Positions 13,013 through 26,400 of a DNA stretch of 64,000 nt are shown here, one piece after another. The stretch is from assembly GCA_002118135.1 (NCBI GenBank), contig BDIU01000414.1, positions 1-64,000 of the forward strand. Direction: 5' to 3'. A program made the position numbers and the translations under genes. Within the stretch, counting starts at the first letter, position 1, and every line of letters starts with the position of its first letter. The DNA comes from Trebouxia sp. TZW2008 (lineage: Eukaryota; Chlorophyta; Trebouxiophyceae; Trebouxiales; Trebouxiaceae). The notes under the pieces were generated by a model. That model was not told where the DNA came from and did not search any database. It saw only the letters and a list, made by a program, of their open reading frames with translations.

Positions 13013-14104
13013 CTAAAATTTTCTCATAAGCAGATTGTGTCGCAGCTTTGTCCAATCTCCAACCATTGGGATTTGTGCACACCCTCTACAGTCAACATCA
13101 ACCAAAGATGGTGATCTGGAAGCAAGCAGCTCAACAGCAGAGAGAGTGATGAAGTGGTTACTGCTAAAAAACAATGCTGACAACTGTGGTAAGGCAATCT
13201 GTGACAGGGCGTAGTCTGTCAGTAAGGGACAGTTCCTAAGAGAAAGAGATTGCAAAGTGGCAGAGAAAGTCTCTGACATCTGTACGATGTTGCTATCTTG
13301 CATGTTGATTGCGTCTGTGAGTGTCAGCTTCTGTAGCTGAGTCAAGGGTACTAAACCTTCCCTGATACCCTGACTTGAGCAGCCTTTCAAGGGCCCAATT
13401 TGTAAATCTATCAGACCTGTCAATGCTGAAATCATTTTGAAGTGTTCACTGTTGATATCTTCACAACAAATGATGGAAAGCTCTGTCAGCGCAGTCAGCT
13501 GTGCAATGCAACTCAACCCTGCCTGAGTCACAGGACTTGGCATGGTGTACAGATGCAGTTTGACGACATGTGCTGCAGCAGGGTACTGAACAAGCCTTTG
13601 AATCTCCTGATCCCTGATATGGGAATGTGCATAAGACACAGGTTGATGTATATGAACCTCAAAGCTCAAGGACGGCTTGTGACTTTGCGCTGATGTCATG
13701 TAGTTGTGCAGCTTGGCAAAGGAGATGCCGGGCCAAGGCCCTTCATCCATGTTGCTCAATAAGACCGTGTTAAAGCCTGTATTCTTCAGAAATTGCCCAT
13801 TGTCTAGTGGTATCTTCTTCTGACGCAAATCCAGCACTTCGCACGCTTGGAAAGCTTGGCTCAGCAGGGGAAGATCGTGCCATTGCAGCCCCAAACGTCC
13901 TGTGAATCTGGGAGATAAGACGTGTACAGCAGACGAAACTGAATGACGCCAGGCGCTGCAGACCAGCCGGCTCTGCTGAAGGCTATTTTTGTCCAGGCGG
14001 GAAGCGATCTGACGCAGAACAGCAACGGACATATCATTCCACATGGCAGGCCGTCCATCCTTTGCGCTCATCAAGGTCAGCGGTGGTCCAGCTGCAGTGA
14101 TCAT
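13013..14104 (-). CDS. F-box / leucine-rich repeat protein, single exon
   Basis: A 363-aa intronless gene. The F-box is at about residues 20-65 (MWNDMSVAVLRQIASRL...SRLVCSAWRHSV), the region that binds SKP1 in SCF ubiquitin ligases. From about residue 100 onward there are irregular leucine-rich repeats: LTALTELSIICCEDI, LTGLIDLQIGPLKG, LTQLQKLTLTDAINM, LQSLSLRNCPLLTDYAL, LSALFFSSNHFITL. These would be the substrate-recognition surface. It probably acts as a substrate adaptor in cytosol or nucleus; the target cannot be inferred. The first ATG is used, and an internal Met at residue 12 is also possible. It shares a short divergent promoter region with the CWF19-like gene and is the only complete intronless gene here. 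Confidence 0.85.
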   Translation of the reverse strand: MITAAGPPLTLMSAKDGRPAMWNDMSVAVLRQIASRLDKNSLQQSRLVCSAWRHSVSSAVHVLSPRFTGRLGLQWHDLPLLSQAFQACEVLDLRQKKIPLDNGQFLKNTGFNTVLLSNMDEGPWPGISFAKLHNYMTSAQSHKPSLSFEVHIHQPVSYAHSHIRDQEIQRLVQYPAAAHVVKLHLYTMPSPVTQAGLSCIAQLTALTELSIICCEDINSEHFKMISALTGLIDLQIGPLKGCSSQGIREGLVPLTQLQKLTLTDAINMQDSNIVQMSETFSATLQSLSLRNCPLLTDYALSQIALPQLSALFFSSNHFITLSAVELLASRSPSLVDVDCRGCAQIPMVGDWTKLRHNLLMRKF

Positions 14105-14298
14105 CCCAAAATGGTGCTAGCCGCCGGCAGACCGCTTCCAGCCGATGCAAACGCACTGGACCTACATGTCGCAATCCTTTGCCGCATCTCAACAACCTGA
14201 TGCCTGACCGACCGGGGAATGCTCTGCGATCTATCAAAGACAGCTGTGTGAGTCAGCAAAGCAACTTCGTGTTTGAGTGTCGTGCATAAGTTGCCAAA

Positions 14299-14344
14299 CC
14301 CCCCCCCCCCCCCCCCCCCCCGGCGNNAACCCCCCCCCCCCCCC
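14299..14344. other. Poly-C tract with two N: assembly gap or sequencing artefact
   Basis: A run of about 23 C, then GGCGNNAA, then about 15 C. The two ambiguous bases show the assembly is uncertain here. The tract lies in the divergent promoter region between the F-box gene (start 14104) and the CWF19-like gene (start 14476), so the true length of that region is unknown. Confidence 0.9.
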
Positions 14345-14475
14345 ATCGCCCTGGTGGAGTAAAGTTGTAACGCCGTTCTTGGTCCGATTGCTCGCTCTGA
14401 AACCACTCTCTGGTCCTGCAAACAGAAACTCGCTTTCTGTTGACAGCTCTGTTGCAGTCGTGAAAGTAGGGACCG

Positions 14476-17400
14476 ATGAAGGTCTTGGTGACAGGAGACC
14501 CTGGGGGCAACCTGCCTGCGCTGTTCAAGCGAGTTGCAGCTGTGAACAAAAGCAACGGCCCGTTCGACATTCTCTTCTGCGTCGGCTCTTTCTTCTGTCA
14601 TGCCGGTGGGTGAACCTGTCAATGTTGATGCACCTCGCACGAGAAGTCACGCCTTCTTCACGTTACGCAGTGTTCTTCGATTATATACGTTGTCGGACAT
14701 GCAGAAACGGCAGATGACTCTGCTCCCACAAGCGAAGACGTACAGCCGTACGTCTCAGGCACCCAGCAAGCTCCCATCCCAACCTACTTCATCGGCAGCT
14801 TTGGATATGGCAGCCAAGCAGCTATCCGCTCTTTGTCCGAGGCCAGCAGCAACATCAAATACCTTGGCAGATCAGGCTTGCAAACGCTGAAGGGCCTGAA
14901 TGTAGCGTACCTTGATGGTACTTACAATGGCACAGCTTACAACAAAAACTCAGATGATGCAGAAAGCACTGATGGGTGTCGTTTCTACACCCAGGTCAGG
15001 AAGGGCAACGTGCTCCAGACCTAGCTTCGCGCTGAAGTCCATGCTTGCTCCTGCTATGCTGAAACCCATGTTGCGCCTGCACAGGCAGATGTCGACCATG
15101 TCAAGTCCCAGCTTGAGACAGCATCAGGTGATGTGGACCTGCTGCTCACCTGTGAATGGCCTAAAGGGGTGTTGTTAGCTACGCCTCCCGGAAGCACGCC
15201 TGAGGGCCTCAACAAGTCAGGTGACACACACATACACTAGCATCTGCAAGCAGAAACATGCTACATGCGTTGATTCGCATCTTAATTGCATACCCACATG
15301 CTCAAAACGGCGTCATTTGCCCGTGTCAGCAAACTCAAGTGCAGAGACGAAGTCGACATGCACATGTTTGCATACCCACATCAACATGCACCCTGTGCAT
15401 TGCTTTCAACATCCAGCTACACACAGTTGCATGCCCATCTTCCCTTGCTGGCCGAGTCCCCTATACGTGTTGCAAAAGTACCCAGAGCTGCACTTCTGCC
15501 CACAAAACGGATGGTCCCCATCATTGCCTACTTAACGACATAGTGTATTTTTGCGTTTGGGTCCAAATGTACCTGCACAGCCTTGTCTGCAAATGACTCA
15601 GCACCACCACAGCATAATCTAAGCACAATCCTTGTGCAAATCCACCTTTATAGCATCAGCACCCAGGATGAGTTATGCTATGTCAACCAACATACAGACC
15701 CACTCTTTGTTTTGCATAGGCAGTGAACCTGTGGCAGAACTTGCAGAGCTCTGCCGGCCGCGCTATCATTTTGCTGGTACCAAGAACACCTTCTATGCGC
15801 GGCCACCATACATGAACTCAGACTTGGGGGTTGGGGGTCTGGCTACCAGGTTCATTGGACTTGCCTCTGTTGGCAACATGACCAAGCAGAAGTCCTTGCA
15901 TGCTCTGGGTTTGGTGCCTGCTGCCAGCATGGACCTTGAGGCCTTGCAACAGAAACCCGAGGTGGGTTTACTAAGCATCGTCAGCATTACACAGGTGCTG
16001 CTCCTGCTCAATCGCATGCTTGTGAGCAGCTTTGAAGCATACAATGCAAACCTCAGGTGGACTTGCCAATCACCCCTGCATTGCAGATGTACAACTCCTG
16101 GGCATTGCCCAGGTGTTGTTTGCAAAGATTATGCAACAGAAACCTGAAATGGGTCTACAAAGCATGACCGCATTGCAAAAGTGCCACCCATGGTCAGGTG
16201 TAGTAGATGAGATGAAGTCAGATCTTGCAATGGAAGCCTGAGATCTGCAAGGCATCACTCTCAAATCAGCAAAAGGGTCAGTCACAGCGGAATGTACAAA
16301 TGTGCTTGCAGAGCTATAAGTGTCACTAAACCTACTCTGACCCAAACACTCTGTCATGGTGACTGGGGCCAATAGAGTCAGGCATGGAGGCATGCGCACA
16401 AGGTACTTGGCTTGTGATCATTTGGCTGTTGGTCGTTGTCAACATTGTTGGTTGCAACAGTCTCATGACACTTACCCTACTTGCCGGACTGATGTCTCCG
16501 CAGCGCGCATTGCTACAGTACTCCTGACCTTTTACAAAATGAGGTGCTTTTGCCACACGCAGTCTGCTGTGAAACAGCGACGGAACTATTGTTGACATTC
16601 ACATATATCAGGAGCTTGGCATCAACAGACCTTGACACCAACCCTGTATGCCAGGGTAACATTTGAGGACCAAGGTGGCACAGATATTGCCTAAAATTTC
16701 TGAATCATAGTCAAAAGGTAGCAATTCCATGCAGTAGTCAAGCACCTCGCATACACATGATCTTAGCAGACTTGCTCATCTAAGATCACAGCTAAACTCT
16801 TAGCTAGACTCTCAATTTGTTTACGTAATTTCCAGGCTTGTTATCTGATACTCTTGTAGATTTCATACAATGTTTGCAAGGTGACAGCTGGTATACAATT
16901 ATGATGTTGATTCAGCCATCAATGTCTCGGCTGTCAGCTAGCAGTCACCTTGCAAGCCTGAATGAAACCGCTGTCAAGGACACATACTTAGTTCACTTCT
17001 GTTGTTTGATGTACGCCCACACTTTGCAGCCAAGAGTCTCACTGATGCATACTGGTCTCATTGTATCTCTTGACATCTGCTGTCGCCAATATGCTTGTCA
17101 AAGAGAGCTTTTCTCGACGTGCTTGAACCTGGGTTTCTGCTTGCATGCTGGTGCCTTGCACCATTTCATCATTCAACCAATGACAGCAGTCTTGCTCAAG
17201 CACACCCAAGGAAGTGTTGAGTAACATGTTGCAGAGTGCATGCGCAACAAGCTCACCCAGCAGCAAGCACAGCAAGCTACATGAAGCACATCTCATGCAT
17301 CAGTAACTCCAAAAACCAAACTGAGAGTCAAAATCTCAACTCAGTATCTGTCTTGAATGCACTTGCAACAGCAGCTTGCTGATAGCACAGAGCAACATAG

Positions 17401-20400
17401 CATGCGGCACAGTCAAGGTCGTCTCTTGGGCTGGACAGTGGAACTTGTGCGTCTGCTGTCCTGCTCTGAGAATTAGACAACACTGGTAGTAAATAGTGTG
17501 GTACATAACTCCGGCTCATGTGGCACATATCACTCATCTTCTATCATGCTTTTGCAGCTAAGGCAGTTCTCTCGTTCTGTCCAAGCTTGGATAAGTCCAG
17601 CTGTTTACAGGCAGAATACCAGGAGGCCACAGCCGTGCAAGCATGGCAGTATTTGAGCTACTTGCGCCATGTTGACACAGAGCATTAGATCAAGCCTTTG
17701 CTGGCTTGTGGCATAGCGAAAACATCAAATTGTATTGTTGTCAGCTTGTACTTGATTTCGTCGTGTTGTTTGGAAGGGATGCATTGTGAGAATGGTTGCA
17801 ATGCTGTTGCAATGCTCGGCGAACGCAGGTGTCAACGTCCACAACAGCAATGAGCTTCAAACTGTTTGCAGGCTGGATCAGTCAGCTTCAGTGAACAAGT
17901 AGACAACAACTGATCACTGGAAGTTCATGTGCATCCAGCCAACAAACATATTGCTTGTCCTCTGCACTGATGCCTTGCGTGCTTGTGGAAGCTTAACATT
18001 TCTTGGCACCTCCAGGAGACCTGGGTTTTCAGCAGACCTGGTCTATCAAGAGATGTCAAGCATCCACAAATGCTGCAATGCATGCATGCTCACGTCCAAA
18101 TGTCAAGCATCTTTTCAGCTGCATTTGGTTGAGCAAATGAGCTCTCATGGAGGCAGTGAAAGATGAAGTGAGGTTTGCTAGTGCTGTGAATGGGCGTGCA
18201 GGGTGCAACGCCGTCCCCTTATGAGGCAGCAGCCCAGCTGAAGAAGAAGCGGCCCAAGGAGGAGGCTGATGGCATGCAAGACTGGCGGTGGCAGACCAAC
18301 AAGCGCCCAAAGGCAATATTTTTGGACCAGATTGATTACCCTGGTGTTGTCTTGCTTGCTTGCCTCTGCAATATGCATACCTTGAAAACTACATAAAGGT
18401 CAAATGTTCAGGTGTTCTTGACCTCTGCTTGAGACCATATATGTTTCCTGACGCGTTTCACAGTAGATTCTGCTTGTGTAACACATGTCATTGTGTTGCG
18501 TCAGCGTCATGGCTTCAGAGCTCTGAACTCACAGCTGTTTGAACCGCATGCTAATCTCATTTGTGTTGAATTGCGTCTTGAGCAATGAAGTGTTCTGCAG
18601 GAATCACAGGCGAATGGGCACAAGTCAGGTGTTGTCAAGGATGAGAGCAGGACTGTCTTTGTGCGCAACCTGCCTTTCAAGGCTAGCGAAGCTGACATCA
18701 TGGACTTCTTTGCTCAAGTTGGCACTGTTGAAGAAGTGCGCCGCCAAACTGATGATGAAGGTACCCTTGACACCTCCATTTTCTGGGTTTGCATGCATTC
18801 TTGAACAGAAATATGGCATGTGAACAAGGTGCAAAGACAGACAGCTTGTCATGTGAAGCTGTGCAAAACATAGCTGACTATTGCAACCAAGCACTTCTTG
18901 TCTGGGGCAGACATTAAAGGCAACTTGGCCCAAACCACGAGAAGTGCATGTGCAGGATCCTTGTCAAACATGAGTTGCATGCAAGACAGCAAGCCAGCTT
19001 TCTTGTTGTTCTGCAACTCAGCCAAAGTACGATCCTATGTGCGAAGCAAAGCACTGCAGTTCTGCTGACAAATCTCAAGCTGAGTGATGAGCGGCTTTGC
19101 ACTCTGGCAACAAGCCTCCAGGTGCCAACTTTTGCCTTAGTGCCAGGCGGCCCACAACTCAAATTTGAGTTTTGAGCCTTTACATTTGAGGTCACAGATT
19201 TGAGGTTACAGACTCAAGCGTGCCTTCAGCATTGCTGCTGATGTGCAGGCTGCCAAAGTGCTCATGTTGAGGCACACATGATTGTTGAGCGGGCATTGCG
19301 CCTGAGTAGTGGTATGCCGCTAAACACGCCTTTGAGCGTTTGGTTGTGGAATCAGTCATTGGTGCTTGAGCAGGCGCAATGTCTGGTGCCACACCCAATT
19401 TGAGTCACATATGGCTGTTGAGCAGGCTTTGCATTTGAGTGGGGAAATGCTGCTAGATAAGCCTATCTATTTGGATCGAACCCAACAAGCTGTCACAGCC
19501 GATGATTGAGCCTGGGTTGTGTCAACATCATACTCATTCCTAACTCAAGCCTTGCTGGTGCTAGCAGGTATGCCCAAGGGGTGGTGCCACGTCCAGTTTG
19601 AGTCAGAGATGGCTGTTGAGCGGGCATTGCATCTGAGTGGGGGGACTTTGTTGGACAGGCCTATCTATGTGGATCCCAACAAGCCATCACAGCCAGTGAT
19701 AGAGCCTGGCAAGCCGGTCGAGGGATGCTGGTTCTGCCTCAGCAACCCAGATGCTGATGTTGACCTTATCGTCAGCATAGGTAAGCACATCCAACAACAA
19801 TTTCCCTTTGTAACGACTGCTGCAGTCCACAAGAGAACCGTACTTAAGGTTGATTATGCTGCAGTCACAATGCAGCACTAGTTTCCCATTGCAACATATT
19901 TATGTCAAGAAGGTCTTCATGTGTGAAGTCGTTATAACAAGAAGTTACTGTATCACTTGCTTTGATGAACTGGCACATGACAAAGGTCTGAACCCAAAAA
20001 TCAAAGACAAAACTGTCGAGAGAAAGATCCATAAACCAAAAGCTATGATTGCCTTTCTGAGCAATGGTGAGGTTCAGTCAACCCTTTGTCCAATGGTTTT
20101 GTCCATTGAAACACATGACTTCGGTACACCATAAGGGCTTACAAGAGCCTGTTTGCATACTATTGGCTCAGGCTAGCAGAAAAGGATGCATACATGGTGT
20201 TGCTGCTTGCCATGGACCATAGGCACTGTCATCAAGGGTTTGCTATGTGGCATCCGTAGCACATCTCGGGCTTGTGTATTCCAAAAGCAGTGTTCCTGCC
20301 GCGTCACAAGCTGGCATGTGCTGCTGTTGCCACATAGCAAGCCATTTGCTCACACTTGCTGCACGGTCAACATTGCAGTGGAACATGATTTGATGAGGGT

Positions 20401-23400
20401 CAGATTGTGCTAAGGGCAGCACTTTGGAAGTCAGGAAAACCTGGTTGCAGCCTGGGCACGCTCACAACCTTAGACACAACTTCTACTTGGAATGGCGGCA
20501 GAATCTGATTGGCATAGATGGCAAGAAACTTGTGGCTGTCAACCAATCTATGATGCGTCATAGGACACATGATTGCCATCTATGTGCTCTACTGCATGCT
20601 TGCTGAAGCGTGTTATAGCAAATGCAATTGAGAGCGATGTTGATTTGATAATCGTGTTGAGAAGACACAGTCAGTCTATAGGAACAGTTTGATAGCCTGC
20701 GATTCAGTTATAAGGCCTTGCCGCGTTACATGTGTGAAGCCTGTCAAGCTGAGCACAACCTGGCTGCTGCTATTGGCCTTGTGTCCAGCTTAAGTCAAGA
20801 CTGTCTCAGCTAACACTTGCCAATTTTGCCTGCGCACAGCATCTTCAGCAGCACTCTCAGCAGTGTGTTGGGTGAAGTTGGAGCTCTTGAGAGCGATATG
20901 ACCATGTCACTCTCACTTGCACCAACATATACCAAACTGCTACTAAATCTGCTTCTGGAGATGTTGTGCCAACAGGATTGTTCCAGTATGACCTTATGTC
21001 CCTCTGCTTGCAAATATAACGGCAAGCAGTTGAGCAGTAGACAACAGCTTGGCGACTGGTGTGCCTGTATCTGATGAGTCAAGCCGTTGCTGCTATGAGT
21101 GCTGCTGCTGATGCAACACTGCAAGTCGACATTGTGCAAGTCACATGAGCACAATGCTGACTCTCAGGGTTACATGAGCATGTGTGGCCATGGCAAGCGG
21201 TAGTACGGACTTGATCAGACAATGATTGCATATCTTTGCTTGCCATGATTGGCTTGTCAGCATAATTCAATGAAGCAGAAACAGCAGTGCGAACATGCAC
21301 CTTGACTTTGCTTGGTCAGTGTCTCTTTGCTGACTACCCCAGGCTCTGCCCAGTTGTCAGCATGGGAGAAATAGCCAAGCAATGTGTTGTGCTTGACTTG
21401 ACAACCACATTGCTGAAGGCATCTTTGCTGTAAAAAGCTGTGTGACATTGCAGCTGGCAAAGCCGCACACTTATGCTCAACTTGGAAAGGGTTGACAACT
21501 CAAGTCGTGATAGTGGTCAAGCTTGGCAAAATGAGGGCTGGCTGTGAAATGGCTATGCTGCTGATGACAGAAGTTGTTGTCAGCAAGCTATAGCTGAGGT
21601 ACATACAGGACTCCAACTGGCTGACCTACCGTTGCTTCCAGATGTCACTTGCTGGCAAAGCTGCAATGTACTTGCAACAACAATACTATCATATATGTGG
21701 CACGAAAAGAACACATTGCTTTCAATACTTGGCTGAGCAATCTGCTGGCATCGCACCTTGATGCAGACTCGAGCCCACTGCAGAGTGCATGTTGGCTACC
21801 ACAACTTCTTCTTCTCTCACACACGCTAGCATGCAGCAGCCTCTCTCACAAGGCTGCCAAATGTCAAACAGAGTGCACTTTGCTTGCTCGTCAATTTGTT
21901 GTGAGCCAGCAACTTCACTTGTTGTTGCTGTGCCAGCTCAGTCCATTCAGCGGCATCCTTTGTCGCTGACAGGCCTGATGCTGTGCAGCAGCAACAAAAG
22001 CTCTCGTTGATGATGGGCAGAAGACATGTCTAGTTGTTGCTCTGCAATCCGGGGCAGCACTGAAGCAGGTGCACCAAGACAGGGGCTCTGGAACACACTG
22101 AAAAGCCAAAACCTCAAGCCGCTGTCAGCATGACTGCTTGACAGCTGAGCACTTGGGGCGCATCCATCTAGCAGGCTGTGGCATGACATACAGCAGGGGA
22201 CCCACAAGCCAGGCAAGCTGGGCATTAACTGCTGGCTGTGGTCTCGTGAGCCCACTGATAGCCGTCAAGCAACAGACACAAGGTTTGTATGCAGGCGCAC
22301 ACATGCGGTCTGTTTGTAGTTGGACTGCTATTCTGCTATATGTATATGCAGAAGCTTGAGACTTACTAGCTATTCTGTCGTAGGCTGGATGGTTCTGCTG
22401 TGCGCAGTGCGTACATGTACTGACAACAACTTCACAGGCAACATGCAACCCATCTTGGTGATGAGTATTGCTGCTTAGACGAGGGCAGCCAGTCACACAT
22501 CTGCAGTGACAAGTTTGCTTGTCTCCTTGTGCTATCACAGTGACTGACAATTGTCACAGTCACTGTATGACACTATCTTCAGCTGGCACATCTGGCTAAG
22601 GTCTTGCTGTCCTCAGCAACATCTGCATCAGCAGCTTAGCAGAGCGCGTATGGGATAAAAAGCATTGCTAGCTAGGTGGCGAGGTGCTGATTCCTCACAC
22701 TGCTACACTTAGCATCCACTGATTGGCGCTGATTCAAAGCCAGTGAGTTCAAGTCGTCTAGCAAAACGCGTACACAGGTCTTCCATGACTCTCAAGCATG
22801 GCGTATACGTCACCTGCTGCACATTGTCAGTCGCAGAGATCCCAACTGCAAATGCTTTGCAAGTCTTGTTACTCAGCTCAATAGGAGTCAAGCACTAGTC
22901 GCAAATGTGTTGCATACGCACGCGCTCTTCATACGCTTGTGTTGTGTCTCATCTACAATGAGTCACAATCAACTTGGGACAGAGTGTGCAAGCAGCACGC
23001 AAGCATTTTAAAGGTGTTGCGCAAATGTCTATGCAGCAGCAGGCAACTTTTCAGCCATAGCATCACTTGTGACTGAGGTGTTGGCTTCAGCTTCAGTTAT
23101 GTGTTAGCAAATCTGTCACAAATTTTGTATGCTGTTCAAGAACTATTTCGTTGTCAGAGGCTGTGCCACTTCCTGCAAGTGATTGAGTTTCTGGAATTTT
23201 GCTTCAGCTTGATGCAGACTCAATGTCTGGCTGATGCAGATTCTCTGGTCCTTAATTGTCAGCAAAAGCTGTGCACACAAGCTGCAGCAAGCCAAGTATG
23301 ATTGTGTCATACCAGGTCTACATTGAAACAAACACTACAGCATGATTGTCAGGGCCTACCAGCAAGCATTCAGGAACATATGCACTGGCAATTGCTGTGT

Positions 23401-26400
23401 TTTTGCATACAGTGCACTTCACCATGCCTTGACATGTGTATTCAGCATTGGCTGTATGGCAGGCAAAGACAGGCTGTTATCACCCTCTGCATCGGGTAAT
23501 GATTCTCACCACAAAAAGCTCAGAAAACCCCCTCAAAGCCTAAATGCTGAATCATAAGACACTCCCGTAACAAAAATCAAATTTTAAATCTTTCTTAGGG
23601 CTTTTGCAAACCTAGCGCCCAAAAGCCAATGAACTATAACGTCAGGGTGTCATGACAGGCTGACAAGGCATTCAAGCCATGCTGAATATGCTTCACTTCA
23701 CTGCAACATTGTTCTGCTGACCTGTCACCTGATAGAGCATTTTTGTGAAAATGGCCAATTCTTCACTTGACTCAAGCTGCTCTGTCAAGGAGTTGTTGGG
23801 TCAGACTCATTGCGGCAAAATCAGCTTAGCTAGTCTCGCTATGCCTGTGCAGACTTAAGGGGTGCCGTCCTGGATGCTTGTCTTGCAGCCATAGTCAGCA
23901 TTGTTTTGTCATAACAATGCATGCCCTGTATCACTGCACAGAGTGTACATAGGCTCTGCAGCAACGCTTATGAGAGCACTGCTATAAAACCTGTATGCAC
24001 TCATGCATGGCTTGCAGAGGGTGCATGCAGAACATATCCAACGGAGTGATGTCAAAGCAAATTCTTATGCAGTATAGGAACCCACATAGTCATGGACAAT
24101 GTCCATGCGTTGGTGCTCCAGACAATGTCAGCCACCATGGACTGTGGAAAACTCTTGTTCAGAGAGCCCGGATGCAATGGCTTTGTATTGTAGTCTCTCG
24201 ATAACGCTTGCATTGGCTACCAAGGGAAATGTCCTTACATTGAATTGTCCTTTCTCAGAAGTACCACTGTAGTCAGAATGCAGTGCTTGATTTCCAGTTG
24301 CATTGTCCTTACATCAAGAATGTCCTTATATCAAGTGTCTTGAGAGATTACTGTAAGCAGTCCTAATGAGCTTGCCGCCATCCAACATGAACAAGTTGAA
24401 GATGTTTGCACTGTAACAAAGCATGTGCTGCAGTTCTGCATCAAGTCACGGTGAACTTCAGCATCTTGTCTGAGCAGCGTGCAAAATTTGCAACAACCTT
24501 GAACCCGGATCCGTGCAACTGCAGACAATGCATCAGCTACAGTGTGTGCTGTGGCTCTTGTGCTTCTGCAGTTTTGAGCTACGGGTGCAAGCCCTTGCAA
24601 CCTTTGTATGCCGCTGTTTTGCTGTCACAGGCTGCATCACATTTGGATCTCGTCTGCAAATGCTGTTGCTTGCAACGTCCTTCATGTGAACATTGTGCTT
24701 GCTTCCAATGCTGTCATCTCCGTGAGCAGTGTTGCAGTTTGCAACACGCATCCTGAAATCAATGTGCACCTAGTAAATCCGGGGTTGCAGCCTAAATTGG
24801 CAATTCTGTTGAAAACGCTGCAAACTCCAGCAATGCTGCTCTCCTTTCATAAGATCCTCTTCTTTTCTTCTCCTTTCATAATTCCTGACTGACGAGTCGC
24901 CCAATGACTTGTGCAACTGTGCCTCAGCAAGCCAGACATTGCTTGTGTCATCTCTGGTCCGGCTCTTCAGTGCTTGTGTGAGTACAATTGCATGAAATGC
25001 CAAGTCATTGGTCCACATGGTCTGCAGCATTACTGAGAGGGACTCATGTGGGCTTGTTGGTCAGCAATGCTCATCAGTTGCTGTGGTCTAGTCTCTTCAG
25101 TGCTGCCGGAAAATGTTGTGTAAGCACTGGAGAGTACAGGTGGCAGTGCCTGTGTGAGCACTGCTGCATGACATGCAAGTAGTGAGTCCTGTCTGGGATG
25201 CAGCATGACTGAGCTGGACTCGGTATGTGTATTGTTCAACATAAGCACCAGTTGCTCAAAGAGCCTTGGCCCAAACTATGTTGAGTCTTGTAGAAGCACT
25301 CAGGAAGTAGAGTCGTCAGCGCCTGAGAGGTACTGTTGCAGGACATGCAAGTAGCCAGTCCAGTATGGGATGTGAAGTTATTGAGAGGGGTTTGTTTTGC
25401 TTGTTGTCCAACAATACTCATTGGCTGTTAGACCCGTTTTGTCTCAGTGCTGCTGCGAATCTGTATAGGTACTGAGACAAGGGCGCTTAACGCCTGAGTG
25501 AGCACTGTTGCATGACGTTTCAGCAGTTGGTCCTGTATGGGGTCCAGCTTTACTGAGACAGAGTTGTTCTGCAAATTGTCTGACAATGCTCACTGGTTGC
25601 TGCGGGACGCTCTTTTTGGTGCTGCTGATATACTCTATGTAAGCACTGAAGAGAAGGTTTCTCAGCACCTGTGTGAGTACTGTTACATGATCTGCAAGCA
25701 GTTGGTCCTGTATGGGGTCCAGCTTTAATGAGAGGAGATTGTTCAGCTTGTTCTTCAATAAAGCTCGTTGGTTGATCAGGGAACAACTCTTTGAGTCTGC
25801 TGATAGACTACGTGTGAGCACTGGAGAGAAAAGTTGCCAGCACCTGAGGAATCACTGTTGCATGCCATGCAAGCATTTTGTCTTTGATAGCATGCACATT
25901 ACTGAGAGGGACTTGTTCTGCTTGTTGTAAAAAAATACTCATTGGTCGCTCACAATTGCTTGTTTGTTTGTGCCCTGTGACGTCAATCGCAAGAATGTAC
26001 GCCTCAGCTAGTGAGTTGAGTGAATCTGAGGGTGTCTGCAGCTGAGATTGTGCTGAAGCTGTCTGTGCTGTCTGCTGCGCTGCTCACAGTTGTTTGTTTC
26101 AGTGCTGCTGATGCACCTTGCACAAGCACTCAGACAAAGGCTCTTAGCGCCCAAGTGAGGGTTGCTGCATGACCTGCAAGCAGTTGGTCCTGTATGAATG
26201 CAGCATCTGAAAAAGGGACACATTCTGCTTGCTGCCTGACATGAGCACCAGGTGCTCATAGGCCCTCTTCCTATTGCTGCTGACAAAATGTTGGGAAAGC
26301 ATCAGGTAAAGGGCTCTGTAGCACCTGCATGCGTGCTGTCGCATCACATGCAAGCAGTTGGTCCTGTACAGGATGCAGCATTGTCAAGAGGGTCTCATTT

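Noticed and set aside
19850..20134. 94-codon open frame in the large CWF19L1 intron as a nested gene
   Set aside because: No family motif; length is within chance expectation for this base composition.
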